Shown here piece by piece: positions 1 to 8,352 of a DNA stretch of 64,000 bases (the stretch's first letter is position 1; the number at the start of each line of letters is the position of its first letter). The translations under genes were made by a program, and so were the position numbers. The stretch is from Candidatus Tiddalikarchaeum anstoanum. Its GTDB lineage: Archaea > Nanobdellota > Nanobdellia > Tiddalikarchaeales > Tiddalikarchaeaceae. The notes below the pieces were generated by a model. The model did not search any database and had not been told where the DNA came from. It saw nothing but the letters and a program-made list of their open reading frames with translations. The DNA lies in assembly GCA_902385255.1 (NCBI GenBank), contig CABMEV010000005.1, positions 1-64,000 on the forward strand, given 5' to 3'.

Positions 1-768
1 ACTGTACGCCTGCACTATTCTTGTGACATCGTAAAATTCTTTAGTCCAACAGTTCACTCCTGTTATGACTTGGCCTAAGTACCTGTCCTCGTTCTGGCAT
101 ATGATGTCAGGGAACGTCATTCCTCCTGCTCCTCCGCTGGTATTGTATTGTATCCACTTTGCCAGTTCTTCGCAGTCATACATGCAGTCGACTTTGTTGT
201 CCCCGTTCGGGTCGCAGCCTTCAGGACCTTCTGCCTTGTCACAAATAGGGTACGTCACTCCCTGCGTGGTGCTTACATATACGTCACTGTTGCTCTTATA
301 CACGCCAATATTTGTTGTCACACTCTGCCCGTTTTGCAGTACTACATAACTGTTATTGCTTGTCTCATCCCTTATGGTTATTTCATAGTATAATACTGGA
401 TAGGATGCGAATGGGTTTCCAGGATCCGCCGTTGCTGCACCGCTGACTAAATCATATCTTAAACAGTTCTTGTGGTTATAATCAAACACTTTACTGACAT
501 CTATTATGCCTGGAATCGCTCTTGAGAATGTGTAAATATTACCTCTTGAATAATAAGTTTCCACTCTTGAAAATGCAAAACAGTCAGGGCTTGCAATAAG
601 CCTCCTTCCATAATTGTAGTATATAGTGTCAACTTTTAATCCTTCAGCCCTGCCGCTCGAGCTGCTTATCAATGAAACGAATAATAGTGTGAAAGTGAGA
701 ATCCCGATTAATCCCATCAAGTGCATGAATATTATGTTTGTAATCTCAGTCTGAGCTTTCCTATGCAT
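1..768 (-). CDS. Pilin-like single-TM ectodomain protein, C-terminally truncated by window edge
   Basis: The frame stays open from an ATG at 768 to base 1, giving at least 256 residues; the C-terminus lies outside the window. The N-terminus (MHRKAQTEITNIIFMHLMG) combines a short basic leader containing KAQ with one hydrophobic segment at about residues 12-36, the layout of archaeal class III (type IV prepilin-like) signal sequences. The rest is polar, Asn- and Cys-containing, and therefore probably extracytoplasmic. A stretch with GCDPNGDNKVDC looks like a short Ca-binding (dockerin/EF-like) loop. The ATG overlaps the 3' end of the upstream gene by eight bases, so it is the last visible gene of the pilus unit. 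The family is not recognised; the pilin-like role rests on the N-terminus and the operon. Confidence 0.75.
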   Translation of the reverse strand, partial: MHRKAQTEITNIIFMHLMGLIGILTFTLLFVSLISSSSGRAEGLKVDTIYYNYGRRLIASPDCFAFSRVETYYSRGNIYTFSRAIPGIIDVSKVFDYNHKNCLRYDLVSGAATADPGNPFASYPVLYYEITIRDETSNNSYVVLQNGQSVTTNIGVYKSNSDVYVSTTQGVTYPICDKAEGPEGCDPNGDNKVDCMYDCEELAKWIQYNTSGGAGGMTFPDIICQNEDRYLGQVITGVNCWTKEFYDVTRIVQAYS

Positions 769-1990
769 TAACATCGTCGCACGCTCCTGTGAAAGTATTA
801 TACTTCGTCCCTGAAGCTTCGAGTGTGATAACTCCGTTCTTGTATGAATAGAATGGTTTTAGGCAGGAGCGAATGCTTGCTGAGTAGATGTAATTAGTGT
901 TCAAGTTATTGATTGCTTCAGCGCTGAACACTACGCTTGTTATGTTAACACACTGGTTTCTCGCAGTCATCGTTGATATATCAAAGCAGTAATCTATTAC
1001 GTAATCATTCAGGTTCATGATTAAACCGCTTATGTTAAGGTACTGTTTGACTCCTCTTGCGTAGTCGCCATTCATCATTATGCGCTCCTGGCATATGAGT
1101 TTAGGATTATTTGACGCGTCTGAGTATACGTGCCAGCGGTAGCCTTCCCTTAGCATTAATGCAGTTGCAGTGAAGGAGTCAGGAGTTAATGCATTGTCTT
1201 TGCCATCCCAGTCTTGCTTGAATGCGAATATCGTGTCCACTCCTGCTATATTTTTCACCAAGTTATGCACTTTGCTGCCGTCGCATGCCATATTGTAAAA
1301 ATCATTCAGTCCATCGAGGAAGTCTTTCAGGCTTGTTGGATTCTCAGGCCTCTCGCTCACCGTCTGGTAGTAATCATTAACGTTCGTCTTGGTTACAGTG
1401 AATGAGTAATCTTCAACATTGACGCTGTGCTTTTCATCCCTTAAAAAACTGAAGTCTAAAAAACTTGTTGGGAATTCTGACTGTTGGTAATCGCAGCTTG
1501 AGAATCCGCTAGTCGTGTAAGAGCAGAATTGGGCGTTAAAAAAAGGTATCCCAACATATCCGTAAGCAGGCACTTTCCTTGGGTAAGAATCTGCAGGTAT
1601 GCAAAAATGCCCGTTTCTCTCCCTGCACTTGTCAAAATCGTATTTCATATAAGTGTCATTGTACACGTATAATAATTCGTGGTCGACGAATACGTCATCT
1701 ATTACGACTGCTTCACCGCTGTAGCAGTGAAAGCTTTCTGAAGAGTTGCTTGGCTGTTTGTAATTCCATGTGCAGATACTAGGGCCGTAATAGTGCATCG
1801 TGACTTCTCCCGGCATCGTATAGGCTATATCATAAAGTGTGGCTATATCGTACGCTACTCCTCCTATAACTTTTGATATATCAAGTGCAGGCTGAAGATA
1901 ATAACCTCCAAGAAATACCGAGAGGGCAAGGGCTAATCCTACAGTGACTAAACTGAATACTGTGGTTAGAGAGATGCCTTCAACTGGCAT
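761..1990 (-). CDS. Secreted single-TM ectodomain protein of the pilus unit
   Basis: The product has 409 aa. Residues 5-30 are hydrophobic (VFSLVTVGLALALSVFLGG) behind the short leader MPVEGISLTT; everything after is a polar, Cys- and Tyr-rich ectodomain. Around residues 110-190 it has spaced cysteines followed by a LDFSF motif, which recurs in related form in the next two genes, so I regard the three as diverged paralogs. It overlaps the downstream gene by eight bases. An AT-rich gap of about 60 bases separates it from the upstream gene. No known domain is recognised; I infer a minor pilin or pilus-tip role from position and topology. Confidence 0.75.
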   Translation of the reverse strand: MPVEGISLTTVFSLVTVGLALALSVFLGGYYLQPALDISKVIGGVAYDIATLYDIAYTMPGEVTMHYYGPSICTWNYKQPSNSSESFHCYSGEAVVIDDVFVDHELLYVYNDTYMKYDFDKCRERNGHFCIPADSYPRKVPAYGYVGIPFFNAQFCSYTTSGFSSCDYQQSEFPTSFLDFSFLRDEKHSVNVEDYSFTVTKTNVNDYYQTVSERPENPTSLKDFLDGLNDFYNMACDGSKVHNLVKNIAGVDTIFAFKQDWDGKDNALTPDSFTATALMLREGYRWHVYSDASNNPKLICQERIMMNGDYARGVKQYLNISGLIMNLNDYVIDYCFDISTMTARNQCVNITSVVFSAEAINNLNTNYIYSASIRSCLKPFYSYKNGVITLEASGTKYNTFTGACDDVNA

Positions 1991-2050
1991 AATAAAGATT
2001 ATAAGTTAGGGAATTTAAAAGTGTTTAGTAGGTGTAAAATAACGTTTTTT

Positions 2051-3034
2051 TTATTGCGCGTCAGCAGTTATTGAACATGCAGCGCCTTGTGATGAATCTA
2101 TTTTTAGTACGAATGTTGTAATATCCATGCGTTTTGCTTCAGTCTTGGAGCCTGCGATGCCGATGAACACTCCGCGTCCTGAATTCATAGTGTTGCCGTG
2201 AAGGTATGGACATGAACACTCGCTTTTAGTTGGTATGGGTATGCATGTTAATACTTCAGTAAAGAGTCCTGCATTGCTTAATCCGTACAAATCCTGGAGG
2301 ATTGGCACTAATACGTCACCACTCTTAGTCTGCAAGTCAGAATTTCCATTATTCATGGTTAATATGTACTTGCCAGCGGAGCCGGAGTAATCAAAGCTGT
2401 ATGTACTTGTTGTCTCAAAGCATCGTCTGATAATGCCTGCCTCACTATTATCCGGACCTGTAAGTTGCTGTTTTAACTGGTCAACGCAGTATTTGAATGT
2501 GGCCATGTCGCTGCCTTTCCAGTTGGCATTATTCTGCGCGCATAAATCGAATCCTGCTTTATTAAACGTGTAAAGTCTTGGGAAACACATTGTATAACTG
2601 AAGTCTAAAAATGTTAAAAAGTCCATCTCGCTTCTTACTGCGCAAAAGCATGCTTTGCTGGAGCACCTCTGAAGCAGATTAGCATTATTTCTCGAGTTGA
2701 ATAATCCTTCATACATTTTCGATGAAGTGTTCAAATTCCCTTCATTGCTGTCAAACAATGAGGATAGTATAATAAATGTATTCCTTGGATAAGTGAATCT
2801 CATAGCGTTATTGTTTGGTATCACAACTTGCACCAGCGCGGTTTTAGCATCATACGTTATTCCTGCTATTGTGCTTATTGCACCTTTTGAGCATAAATCT
2901 GTGAAGAAATTATCAAGGTTGGCCTGTGATGACATTAAAAAATTGGCAGCTAATGCAACCAGTATTAAGAGCGTAGGTATGATTATGAAAAAGTTTACTA
3001 TATGCTGTAATGCTTCTGGTATCCATGCTGCCAA
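2051..3034 (-). CDS. Secreted single-TM ectodomain protein of the pilus unit
   Basis: I chose the TTG at 3034 as start because GAGGTG lies about nine bases before it and it directly follows the upstream stop; an alternative TTG at 3079 would overlap that gene by 43 bases. The product is about 327 aa. The N-terminus (AAWIPEALQHIVNFF then IIPTLLILVAL) is a one-pass anchor, and the remainder is an exposed domain with a CSSKACFC cluster followed by FLDFSYTM. This spaced-Cys plus FLxFDxxY-like pattern is shared with the genes on both sides. The C-terminus (DITTFVLKIDSS) also resembles that of the upstream gene. Function is unknown; paralogous expansion inside a pilus operon suggests a pilus-tip or adhesin subunit. 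Confidence 0.7.
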   Translation of the reverse strand: MAAWIPEALQHIVNFFIIIPTLLILVALAANFLMSSQANLDNFFTDLCSKGAISTIAGITYDAKTALVQVVIPNNNAMRFTYPRNTFIILSSLFDSNEGNLNTSSKMYEGLFNSRNNANLLQRCSSKACFCAVRSEMDFLTFLDFSYTMCFPRLYTFNKAGFDLCAQNNANWKGSDMATFKYCVDQLKQQLTGPDNSEAGIIRRCFETTSTYSFDYSGSAGKYILTMNNGNSDLQTKSGDVLVPILQDLYGLSNAGLFTEVLTCIPIPTKSECSCPYLHGNTMNSGRGVFIGIAGSKTEAKRMDITTFVLKIDSSQGAACSITADAQ

Positions 3035-3036
3035 AA

Positions 3037-4134
3037 TTATTGCACCTCTGCTGTTATGAATGTTGGTGTTGTATAACAAATGTTCGGGTTGGTAACATCC
3101 ATGCTGTGGTCATTATTATTAGACTGGAAGTATTCGACGTTGAACAATTTAAATATTATATCGCTGGCCCTGATGCTCTGCGTTGTGGTGCCAAGCTTCT
3201 GGCTTGCTGATATCATTGCGACAACTCCTGAAGGTCCTGAATTGTTTACGTAATTAAACAAGTAAGGTATCGCATTAGAGCTTGAGCCTATAGCGCAGTA
3301 ATTATTTTTTCCGGCAGTGGCTGCGAAACTAGCCATAGTCCTGCATTCTAATACTCTGTTTATGAATGAGAATTTCGTCTTCTCTGAGAAGTCCTGCAAT
3401 AATCTGACATTCACTTCATTAGTCTGCGACATGACGCTTGGCAGTATTAATATGTCATAATATTTCCCTCTCACTATGCTTCTCTTAATTGCATCATTCA
3501 TGTAACTTGTGCAGGCGCTGCAGATTCCTCCTAATTGTGATACTCCTGTGTTGCACGTGTTCATTATGGACCTTGGATCCCCTGTATTTGTTCTCGTGCA
3601 GCTGTCATAGTTTGAAACGTTTTGACCCCAGCAGAGTTCTACGCAAGCGTTTGGTTTTAAGTAATCCTGGTCGAATATGAGAAAACTTTCCATCTCTCCA
3701 AGGCATAAGCATACGTCGTTTACGCACTTGCTTAATTCTTTTCTCTTCACGTAGCCGTCATTCCATATATGGTTTCCTGTGCTTGATGCCCTGATATCAT
3801 TGAATAATCTGGTGCCGTCAGTGGCGTCCAAGTTTACAGCCACGCTGTTTAAGTGGCTGCCGTCATACTCATAGTAAGGTATTAATGCTTCAGTTGTGAA
3901 TGATGCAAAGAATAATACGTATTTCGGCGATAAGTACATGTTTGTTGCACCGCTCGTTCTTGAACTCATGGAGTCTGCAATTATCTCTCCTGTTCTTACA
4001 AATGTCGTGAACGCGCTGTCTCGTGCAATGCTCGTCACTGCACTGTTTAGGAGCATGTACCCTCCTAATATTGCTACGAATGTGAATAATCCCATGCTAA
4101 GTACTGTCAAGAATGCCGTTACTTCTGTAGCCAT
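3037..4134 (-). CDS. Secreted single-TM ectodomain protein of the pilus unit
   Basis: The product has 365 aa from an ATG. Residues 5-35 hold a hydrophobic anchor (FLTVLSMGLFTFVAILGGYML) and the rest is an Asn/Ser/Cys-rich ectodomain. It has a CVNDVCLC cluster and FLIFDQDYL near residues 140-155, then several more paired cysteines (CTRTN, GGICSAC), implying disulfides outside the membrane. The same cysteine/FLxFDxxY pattern occurs in the two downstream genes. It ends three bases before the chosen start of the next gene, indicating one transcript. No named family is recognised. Confidence 0.75.
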   Translation of the reverse strand: MATEVTAFLTVLSMGLFTFVAILGGYMLLNSAVTSIARDSAFTTFVRTGEIIADSMSSRTSGATNMYLSPKYVLFFASFTTEALIPYYEYDGSHLNSVAVNLDATDGTRLFNDIRASSTGNHIWNDGYVKRKELSKCVNDVCLCLGEMESFLIFDQDYLKPNACVELCWGQNVSNYDSCTRTNTGDPRSIMNTCNTGVSQLGGICSACTSYMNDAIKRSIVRGKYYDILILPSVMSQTNEVNVRLLQDFSEKTKFSFINRVLECRTMASFAATAGKNNYCAIGSSSNAIPYLFNYVNNSGPSGVVAMISASQKLGTTTQSIRASDIIFKLFNVEYFQSNNNDHSMDVTNPNICYTTPTFITAEVQ

Positions 4135-4172
4135 TTAAATTAATTAAAAAAGGTATGTTGTTAAAAAGTTTT

Positions 4173-4361
4173 TTAATTGAATAAGCTGTTGGTTGTGGCG
4201 TTAAGTTCGTTGGTTGCTGAGCCTCCAACTTGTCCTATTCCTGAAAACATATTTGAAAGCTGCGGGAAAACTGCTGCGATTATTACAATTAGAGTTGTAA
4301 GCAGCAATATCACTACTACTATTGTCGCCATCGGCAACTCTGAAGCTTTTCGGTTTATCAT
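4173..4361 (-). CDS. Micro-pilin-like membrane peptide (62 aa)
   Basis: From the ATG at 4361 the product is 62 aa; longer in-frame extensions upstream run into the preceding gene and are rejected. The leader MINRKASELP is followed by one hydrophobic segment of about 24 residues (TIVVVILLLTTLIVIIAAVF) and a short Asn/Gly-rich tail (SGIGQVGGSATNELN). This is the minimal architecture of a prepilin-like peptide: basic leader, cleavage-site-like polar residues, then an assembly helix. It lies between a 163-aa pilin-like gene and a large ectodomain gene. It could be a structural filler subunit or a small membrane partner of the platform. Confidence 0.65.
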   Translation of the reverse strand: MINRKASELPMATIVVVILLLTTLIVIIAAVFPQLSNMFSGIGQVGGSATNELNATTNSLFN

Positions 4362-4374
4362 AAAAATAAAAAAT

Positions 4375-4866
4375 TTATATGTTCGCTGAACATTGTGGGT
4401 AAGTTGTACTAGTTCCAACTTCTGTATATTTATATACTGTTGAAGTAGTTCCACCAGAACTTATTACTTTTTGGCAAAATGTAGCTGTTGAAAGACTTCC
4501 TAATCTACATTGAGTGTAAGCACTTGAACAAAGCTCATTACTTGAAATTAAACCGCTGCCATCTAAGTCTGCACTAGAACAACAGAATGCTTTAATCTGG
4601 TTAATTAAAGTTGCATTAGTAGTGTATGAAGTAATTCCTCTATATTGAGTTTCTGTAACTTGCAAGTTTAATGTGTTACATTTGCTTCTGCAAGTTGATG
4701 TGAATGCTGTTGTGTCAACTTCACCTTGGCTTGGACCAAGACTTGTTAATCCTGATAACATATCTCCGCCTCCGAAGATAAGTACTCCACCAATGATTAA
4801 TAGTACTAACAGTGCTAGTGCACCTACAACGATCATGTTTAAAGATAACTCCTGTGTTTTTCTCAT
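4375..4866 (-). CDS. Archaeal pilin-like protein with class III-type N-terminus (163 aa)
   Basis: The N-terminus MRKTQELSLNMIVVGALALL has the archaeal prepilin signature: basic residues, a Q/E-containing site, then an uninterrupted hydrophobic helix to about residue 32. After a Gly-rich turn comes a compact globular domain with six or more cysteines (CRSKCNT, CCSSADLDGSG, CSSAYTQC). The DLDGSGLISSNELC segment reads like an EF-hand or dockerin-like calcium loop. Size and order fit a major pilin better than any other gene in the unit. Its coding sequence is richer in A/T-ending Ser and Thr codons than its neighbours, consistent with high expression or fast evolution. The major-subunit role is an inference. 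Confidence 0.75.
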   Translation of the reverse strand: MRKTQELSLNMIVVGALALLVLLIIGGVLIFGGGDMLSGLTSLGPSQGEVDTTAFTSTCRSKCNTLNLQVTETQYRGITSYTTNATLINQIKAFCCSSADLDGSGLISSNELCSSAYTQCRLGSLSTATFCQKVISSGGTTSTVYKYTEVGTSTTYPQCSANI

Positions 4867-4893
4867 AAAAATATTGAGAGACCCTAGTTATTT

Positions 4894-5082
4894 TTAAATG
4901 TTACTAGTTGCGACAACGCCCTGAGTTGTACCGTTTAAGAAACCGAGAGTTCCCTGAACAATAGCCATCGGACCACCAGGGGTGCTGAATATGAAAATCA
5001 TCAGCGCAATTAATAATAATAATCCCGCCAGTAATGCTACTATAACACCCATTGGCAAACCAACATCTCCTTTGCTGTTCAA
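4894..5082 (-). CDS. Micro-pilin-like membrane peptide (62 aa), TTG start
   Basis: The product has 62 aa: leader MNSKGDVGLPMG, a hydrophobic stretch (VIVALLAGLLLLIALMIFIF) at about residues 13-33, and a Gly/Thr-rich tail. The start is TTG, and the TTGA overlap with the upstream stop points to translational coupling. GDVGLP before the helix resembles a prepilin cleavage region. It belongs to a string of tiny one-helix genes between 4173 and 5367. The function is inferred only from size, topology and position. Confidence 0.65.
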   Translation of the reverse strand: MNSKGDVGLPMGVIVALLAGLLLLIALMIFIFSTPGGPMAIVQGTLGFLNGTTQGVVATSNI

Positions 5083-5225
5083 AATATTCCCTCCACGAAT
5101 CCTTTTATTAAATTAGCTATAGTGTCAATATTAGTTATTAGTCCTGCAATCAACACTATTAGCACGAATATTCCTATAATTAATAAAATTATCAGTACTG
5201 CCTGCTCAGGCAGGAATTCAACCAT
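5079..5225 (-). CDS. Micro-pilin-like membrane peptide (48 aa)
   Basis: A 48-codon frame runs from the ATG at 5225 to the TGA at 5079-5081. The product begins MVEFLPEQAVLI, followed by a strongly hydrophobic helix (LLIIGIFVLIVLIAGLI), and ends IKGFVEGIF. The EQ just before the helix is reminiscent of prepilin sites. It overlaps both neighbours by a few bases, as the other genes in this string do, which supports it being real despite its length. No family is recognised. Confidence 0.6.
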   Translation of the reverse strand: MVEFLPEQAVLIILLIIGIFVLIVLIAGLITNIDTIANLIKGFVEGIF

Positions 5226-5367
5226 TCAAATCACCTATTGTCTGGTTAAGACTGTTAACCATGTTTTCCTGGCTTGAATTCACACCTGCTAAGAATATTA
5301 CAAAAACTAATAATGCCACTATTACGAAAATCATTACAACAACAAGACTTATCTGCGCTTTGTTCAT
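5218..5367 (-). CDS. Micro-pilin-like membrane peptide (49 aa) with KAQISL leader
   Basis: A 49-codon frame runs from the ATG at 5367 to the TGA at 5218-5220. The N-terminus MNKAQISLVVVMIFVIVA is a textbook archaeal class III signal pattern: K-A-Q before a long hydrophobic helix. Only about 20 polar residues follow (SSQENMVNSLNQTIG), so the mature product would be essentially one helix with a short tail. It overlaps the next small gene by eight bases. The leader makes processing by an archaeal prepilin peptidase likely; no such peptidase is seen in this window. Confidence 0.65.
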   Translation of the reverse strand: MNKAQISLVVVMIFVIVALLVFVIFLAGVNSSQENMVNSLNQTIGDLNG

Positions 5368-5380
5368 CTTAAATTCCCTT

Positions 5381-6610
5381 TTATGAATATTTCTCATAAC
5401 ATATTACTATTGAGTCCTGCTTCCTTACTCCTATATACTCATTTACTCCCCAGCTTCCAGGGTCAAATATGTTAACCTGATTATCTCTTATTGGATGGAA
5501 GTTATTAAAAACATTAACATTCCCGCAAGCCTTGTAGTTATCACTTGCTGTCTGCATGGAAAGTAAGGTGCCCCAGTTGAAGTAGTCATAGAATGATATT
5601 GTTATCTTACCAGCGCCGTCTATAACTGCTGAATCATCATTAGGTGCAGTTTTTGAATGGTATCCTTCAACGTATCCCAATGAGCATAACGCATACGAGA
5701 ACGGCATGCATGCCGTCGAGTCAAGATTATGGAGCTGTAAGTGTTCATTAATAGTGCTTGGGTCTCTGCATGTCAGGCTTACAAGACTTGCCACCCTTTC
5801 ATTCTCACCTTCTATTACGAGATTGGAAGGTGATGTGTAATAATTATCTGAGTGCGAACCATTCCAGTAATCCCACATCTTATCATAAGGCGTGCATACC
5901 AGCATGCTCTCTTCGTAAGGCAAAAACCATGAATCAAAACACAGCTCTGTGCAGTTAGTTGTGTCAAACACTGAGCATAGAGGAATACAAAGAGGCCTAA
6001 TCAGTGATACTGGAGCGTTTCTTTTCGCACCGCAGCCGTTACGGCTTCCAAATACTGCAAATATGTCTCCGAGAGTTACAGGCTCCTTATAAGTTATATT
6101 ATATATTATTTCAGCGCAGTCAAAAATCCCGTTCTTTCCAATAGGATTCCTGTCACCTAAAGGCTTATTAGTCATTCCTTCAAAAAGAGTCCAGCAGCGC
6201 TCAACTTCGTAGGCGAATAATTGCCTTAAAACTTCAGGGTCATCTATAGGCCCGTAGCTTCCTTTGCTTACATAATTAAAGTTTGAATGTTTCTTGCAGA
6301 AAAAACTTGCAAGCCCCCACAGGTCTGAACCTATCATGCCGACGTTTTCAGTCTGTCCAAGCACTCCTGTTATCATGCTTTCATAAAAACCCCAGACTGC
6401 ATTGTTCGCATTCAATAATGCCGCGCATACGCCGTCATTCACTCCGTCAATTAATCCTCCTCCGAATCCTATAACTTTACTGTTTGTAAACAAATCAGTC
6501 GGTGCACAAGTTGTTGTTGAAACATTAACGAATGCTACTGCTATTATTGCGAGGATTAACGCTGACAGTACTAATCCTAATACTGTGACTGCAAAATCAG
6601 TAATATTCAT
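5381..6610 (-). CDS. Secreted single-TM ectodomain protein of the pilus unit
   Basis: The product has 409 aa. An N-terminal hydrophobic anchor at about residues 8-30 (VTVLGLVLSALILAIIAVAF) is followed by a large Cys/Asn-rich ectodomain with many potential N-glycosylation sequons (NCT, NGS, NIT). Near the end, ITISFYDYFNWG and a final SIVICYE match the same region of the upstream gene (IYIRFYDYTDW, YLVIGY), so the two are paralogs in their C-terminal domain. The ATG sits in an ATGA overlap with the upstream stop. Role unknown; an external structural or adhesive component is inferred. Confidence 0.75.
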   Translation of the reverse strand: MNITDFAVTVLGLVLSALILAIIAVAFVNVSTTTCAPTDLFTNSKVIGFGGGLIDGVNDGVCAALLNANNAVWGFYESMITGVLGQTENVGMIGSDLWGLASFFCKKHSNFNYVSKGSYGPIDDPEVLRQLFAYEVERCWTLFEGMTNKPLGDRNPIGKNGIFDCAEIIYNITYKEPVTLGDIFAVFGSRNGCGAKRNAPVSLIRPLCIPLCSVFDTTNCTELCFDSWFLPYEESMLVCTPYDKMWDYWNGSHSDNYYTSPSNLVIEGENERVASLVSLTCRDPSTINEHLQLHNLDSTACMPFSYALCSLGYVEGYHSKTAPNDDSAVIDGAGKITISFYDYFNWGTLLSMQTASDNYKACGNVNVFNNFHPIRDNQVNIFDPGSWGVNEYIGVRKQDSIVICYEKYS

Positions 6611-8175
6611 GTTACCACCGTAACCGACTGGCTTATTGGCACGCTCTCTTCAGGATGCAATAATTCGTAAGGTATGTAAGGAGTGTAGCCTATTACTAAA
6701 TAATCATGCTTTCTGGAGATTGATTCGCTGCTTATACCCAATGCGCTGAACTGAGTAATATCATTGTCAACTTCAGGGAAGTAAGGCCAAGTGCCGTTAA
6801 GAGCTGCCTGAAGCCAATCAGTATAATCATAAAAACGTATATAAATTGTTCCTCTCCTAAGGATTGTAGACCTGTTAAAAGCGTAACTGTCATCTGAACT
6901 ATTATAAGTCATGTACGGATTTGATATTGGTGCATTCGTATCCACTCCGAATATTAATGCAACTAGTAAATCAAACACGTCGCTAATTATGCTTTTTCTC
7001 TTGTACATTAATTCATAAGGAGTTATGAATCCTGGATACCTGAACAAACTGCTAAGCTCTGGAGTTGCATCATATAAGAATCCGTTAGCTGTCCGTTTAA
7101 GGTTGCAGCTGTACTGGTTGCAGACAGAAAGTGATGTACAATTAACTTCACAATAATTATAATCTGTAAAACTAGTGGCTACGCTTGCGCACTCCCTCAT
7201 GCACAAGTCATTCTTGAACTGGGCAAATATTGGCTCCCTGTTTGATTTTTTAAACGCATTTTGTATCTCGGACGTCACTGTTTTCCATTTGCTTACAGTA
7301 TCTGTCTGCGAAAGGTTTAAACTCCACAAGTTTACCGCACTCTCTCTTAGTGACAAGCACTTTGTTGTAAACAAATCCAAGAATGAGAAGGAGTTATCAA
7401 TGGAGCAGGAGTAATAACTGTAAAGTGTAGGGTCTGCCCCAGTTTCCCAATTGTCATCAATGTAATGGTTAACGTATCCCTCCAGAATGCCTGTGCTCGT
7501 TTTACTGTGGCAGTTCATTCTTGAAGACTGCTCAGTAGTGTAATAGTAATAGTTCGGGTTAAGGCAGAATCTGAAATAATTGTCATAATTGAAAGTGTTA
7601 TACTTGTTATATGTGTAAGTTCCAAAAATACTAGCCAAGTTTGTCAGCCTGTCATCAACGGTGTTTACCTCATCGCCATAGTCAAAATTTTTGTCAAAAT
7701 TACTATTGTTCAATATCTTGTCGTAAACTTTCATCAGGTCTATATAGTGTTCGCCGTCGTCAGGCACGTCGTATATTATCACGCTGCATAAGAAACTGGC
7801 ATATGGAAATAACCCGTTAAGTTTTCCTCCTCCAAATTTGTTGAAGCATTCAACAGCCTTGTTTGCTATCATTTCCTCCACATTTTCAGTGTCAGGCTTA
7901 ACTACTACTGCTTCAGTCTTGCACATTAAAGGAATGGAGTTGAAAACCTTGGTTGGTATAACTGCTCTTGCAATTCCTGAGAATCCTCCGAATAAGTTTG
8001 CGAACATGCTTCGCACCGTGACTGTGGTAGAGCAGAAACTGTTACCCAGGAATGATGATGCAAGATTTGACAGGCTGAAAACGACAAATAATACGACTAT
8101 GATAAAGAAGAGGTAGCCTATTAACTGCACCAAATCGAATCCGAACTGCGCTTTATTGTTTAAATCTTTAATCAA
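6607..8175 (-). CDS. Secreted single-TM ectodomain protein of the pilus unit
   Basis: The product has 522 aa. The leader MIKDLNNKAQFGFDL (KAQ motif) precedes a hydrophobic segment at about residues 16-40 (LIGYLFFIIVVLFVVFSL). The ectodomain is rich in Asn, Tyr and Asp, carries paired cysteines (CMRECASV, CEVNCTSLSVC) and ends in a domain shared with the downstream gene (FYDYTDW). The unusual run YYYYTTEQ and very high aromatic content suggest a protease-resistant surface protein. It overlaps its downstream neighbour by ATGA and follows a 56-aa one-helix gene. No named domain is recognised. Confidence 0.75.
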   Translation of the reverse strand: MIKDLNNKAQFGFDLVQLIGYLFFIIVVLFVVFSLSNLASSFLGNSFCSTTVTVRSMFANLFGGFSGIARAVIPTKVFNSIPLMCKTEAVVVKPDTENVEEMIANKAVECFNKFGGGKLNGLFPYASFLCSVIIYDVPDDGEHYIDLMKVYDKILNNSNFDKNFDYGDEVNTVDDRLTNLASIFGTYTYNKYNTFNYDNYFRFCLNPNYYYYTTEQSSRMNCHSKTSTGILEGYVNHYIDDNWETGADPTLYSYYSCSIDNSFSFLDLFTTKCLSLRESAVNLWSLNLSQTDTVSKWKTVTSEIQNAFKKSNREPIFAQFKNDLCMRECASVATSFTDYNYCEVNCTSLSVCNQYSCNLKRTANGFLYDATPELSSLFRYPGFITPYELMYKRKSIISDVFDLLVALIFGVDTNAPISNPYMTYNSSDDSYAFNRSTILRRGTIYIRFYDYTDWLQAALNGTWPYFPEVDNDITQFSALGISSESISRKHDYLVIGYTPYIPYELLHPEESVPISQSVTVVT

Positions 8176-8181
8176 ATTTTT

Positions 8182-8352
8182 TCACTTCGTATTTAAGGTC
8201 ATCCAAAAACCTGACAGCCAACCTAAAAACATAGGTCCATAAGTTTTGAAAACAACATTAATTAAAAACATAATCATTATAAACACAGCCATAGCCATAA
8301 CTATAATCTTTACCACCTCTCCAAGTGAAATATTCCCTGCAGCTTTTCTCAT
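8182..8352 (-). CDS. Small one-helix membrane protein (56 aa)
   Basis: A 56-codon frame runs from the ATG at 8352 to the TGA at 8182-8184. The N-terminus MRKAAGNISLGEVVK resembles a prepilin leader, and a hydrophobic helix follows (IIVMAMAVFIMIMFLINVVF). The tail is short and aromatic (GPMFLGWLSGFW). The start overlaps the upstream stop as ATGA, so it is translationally coupled to the 710-aa gene. It differs from the micro-pilins in ending with a second, semi-hydrophobic stretch. Confidence 0.6.
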   Translation of the reverse strand: MRKAAGNISLGEVVKIIVMAMAVFIMIMFLINVVFKTYGPMFLGWLSGFWMTLNTK

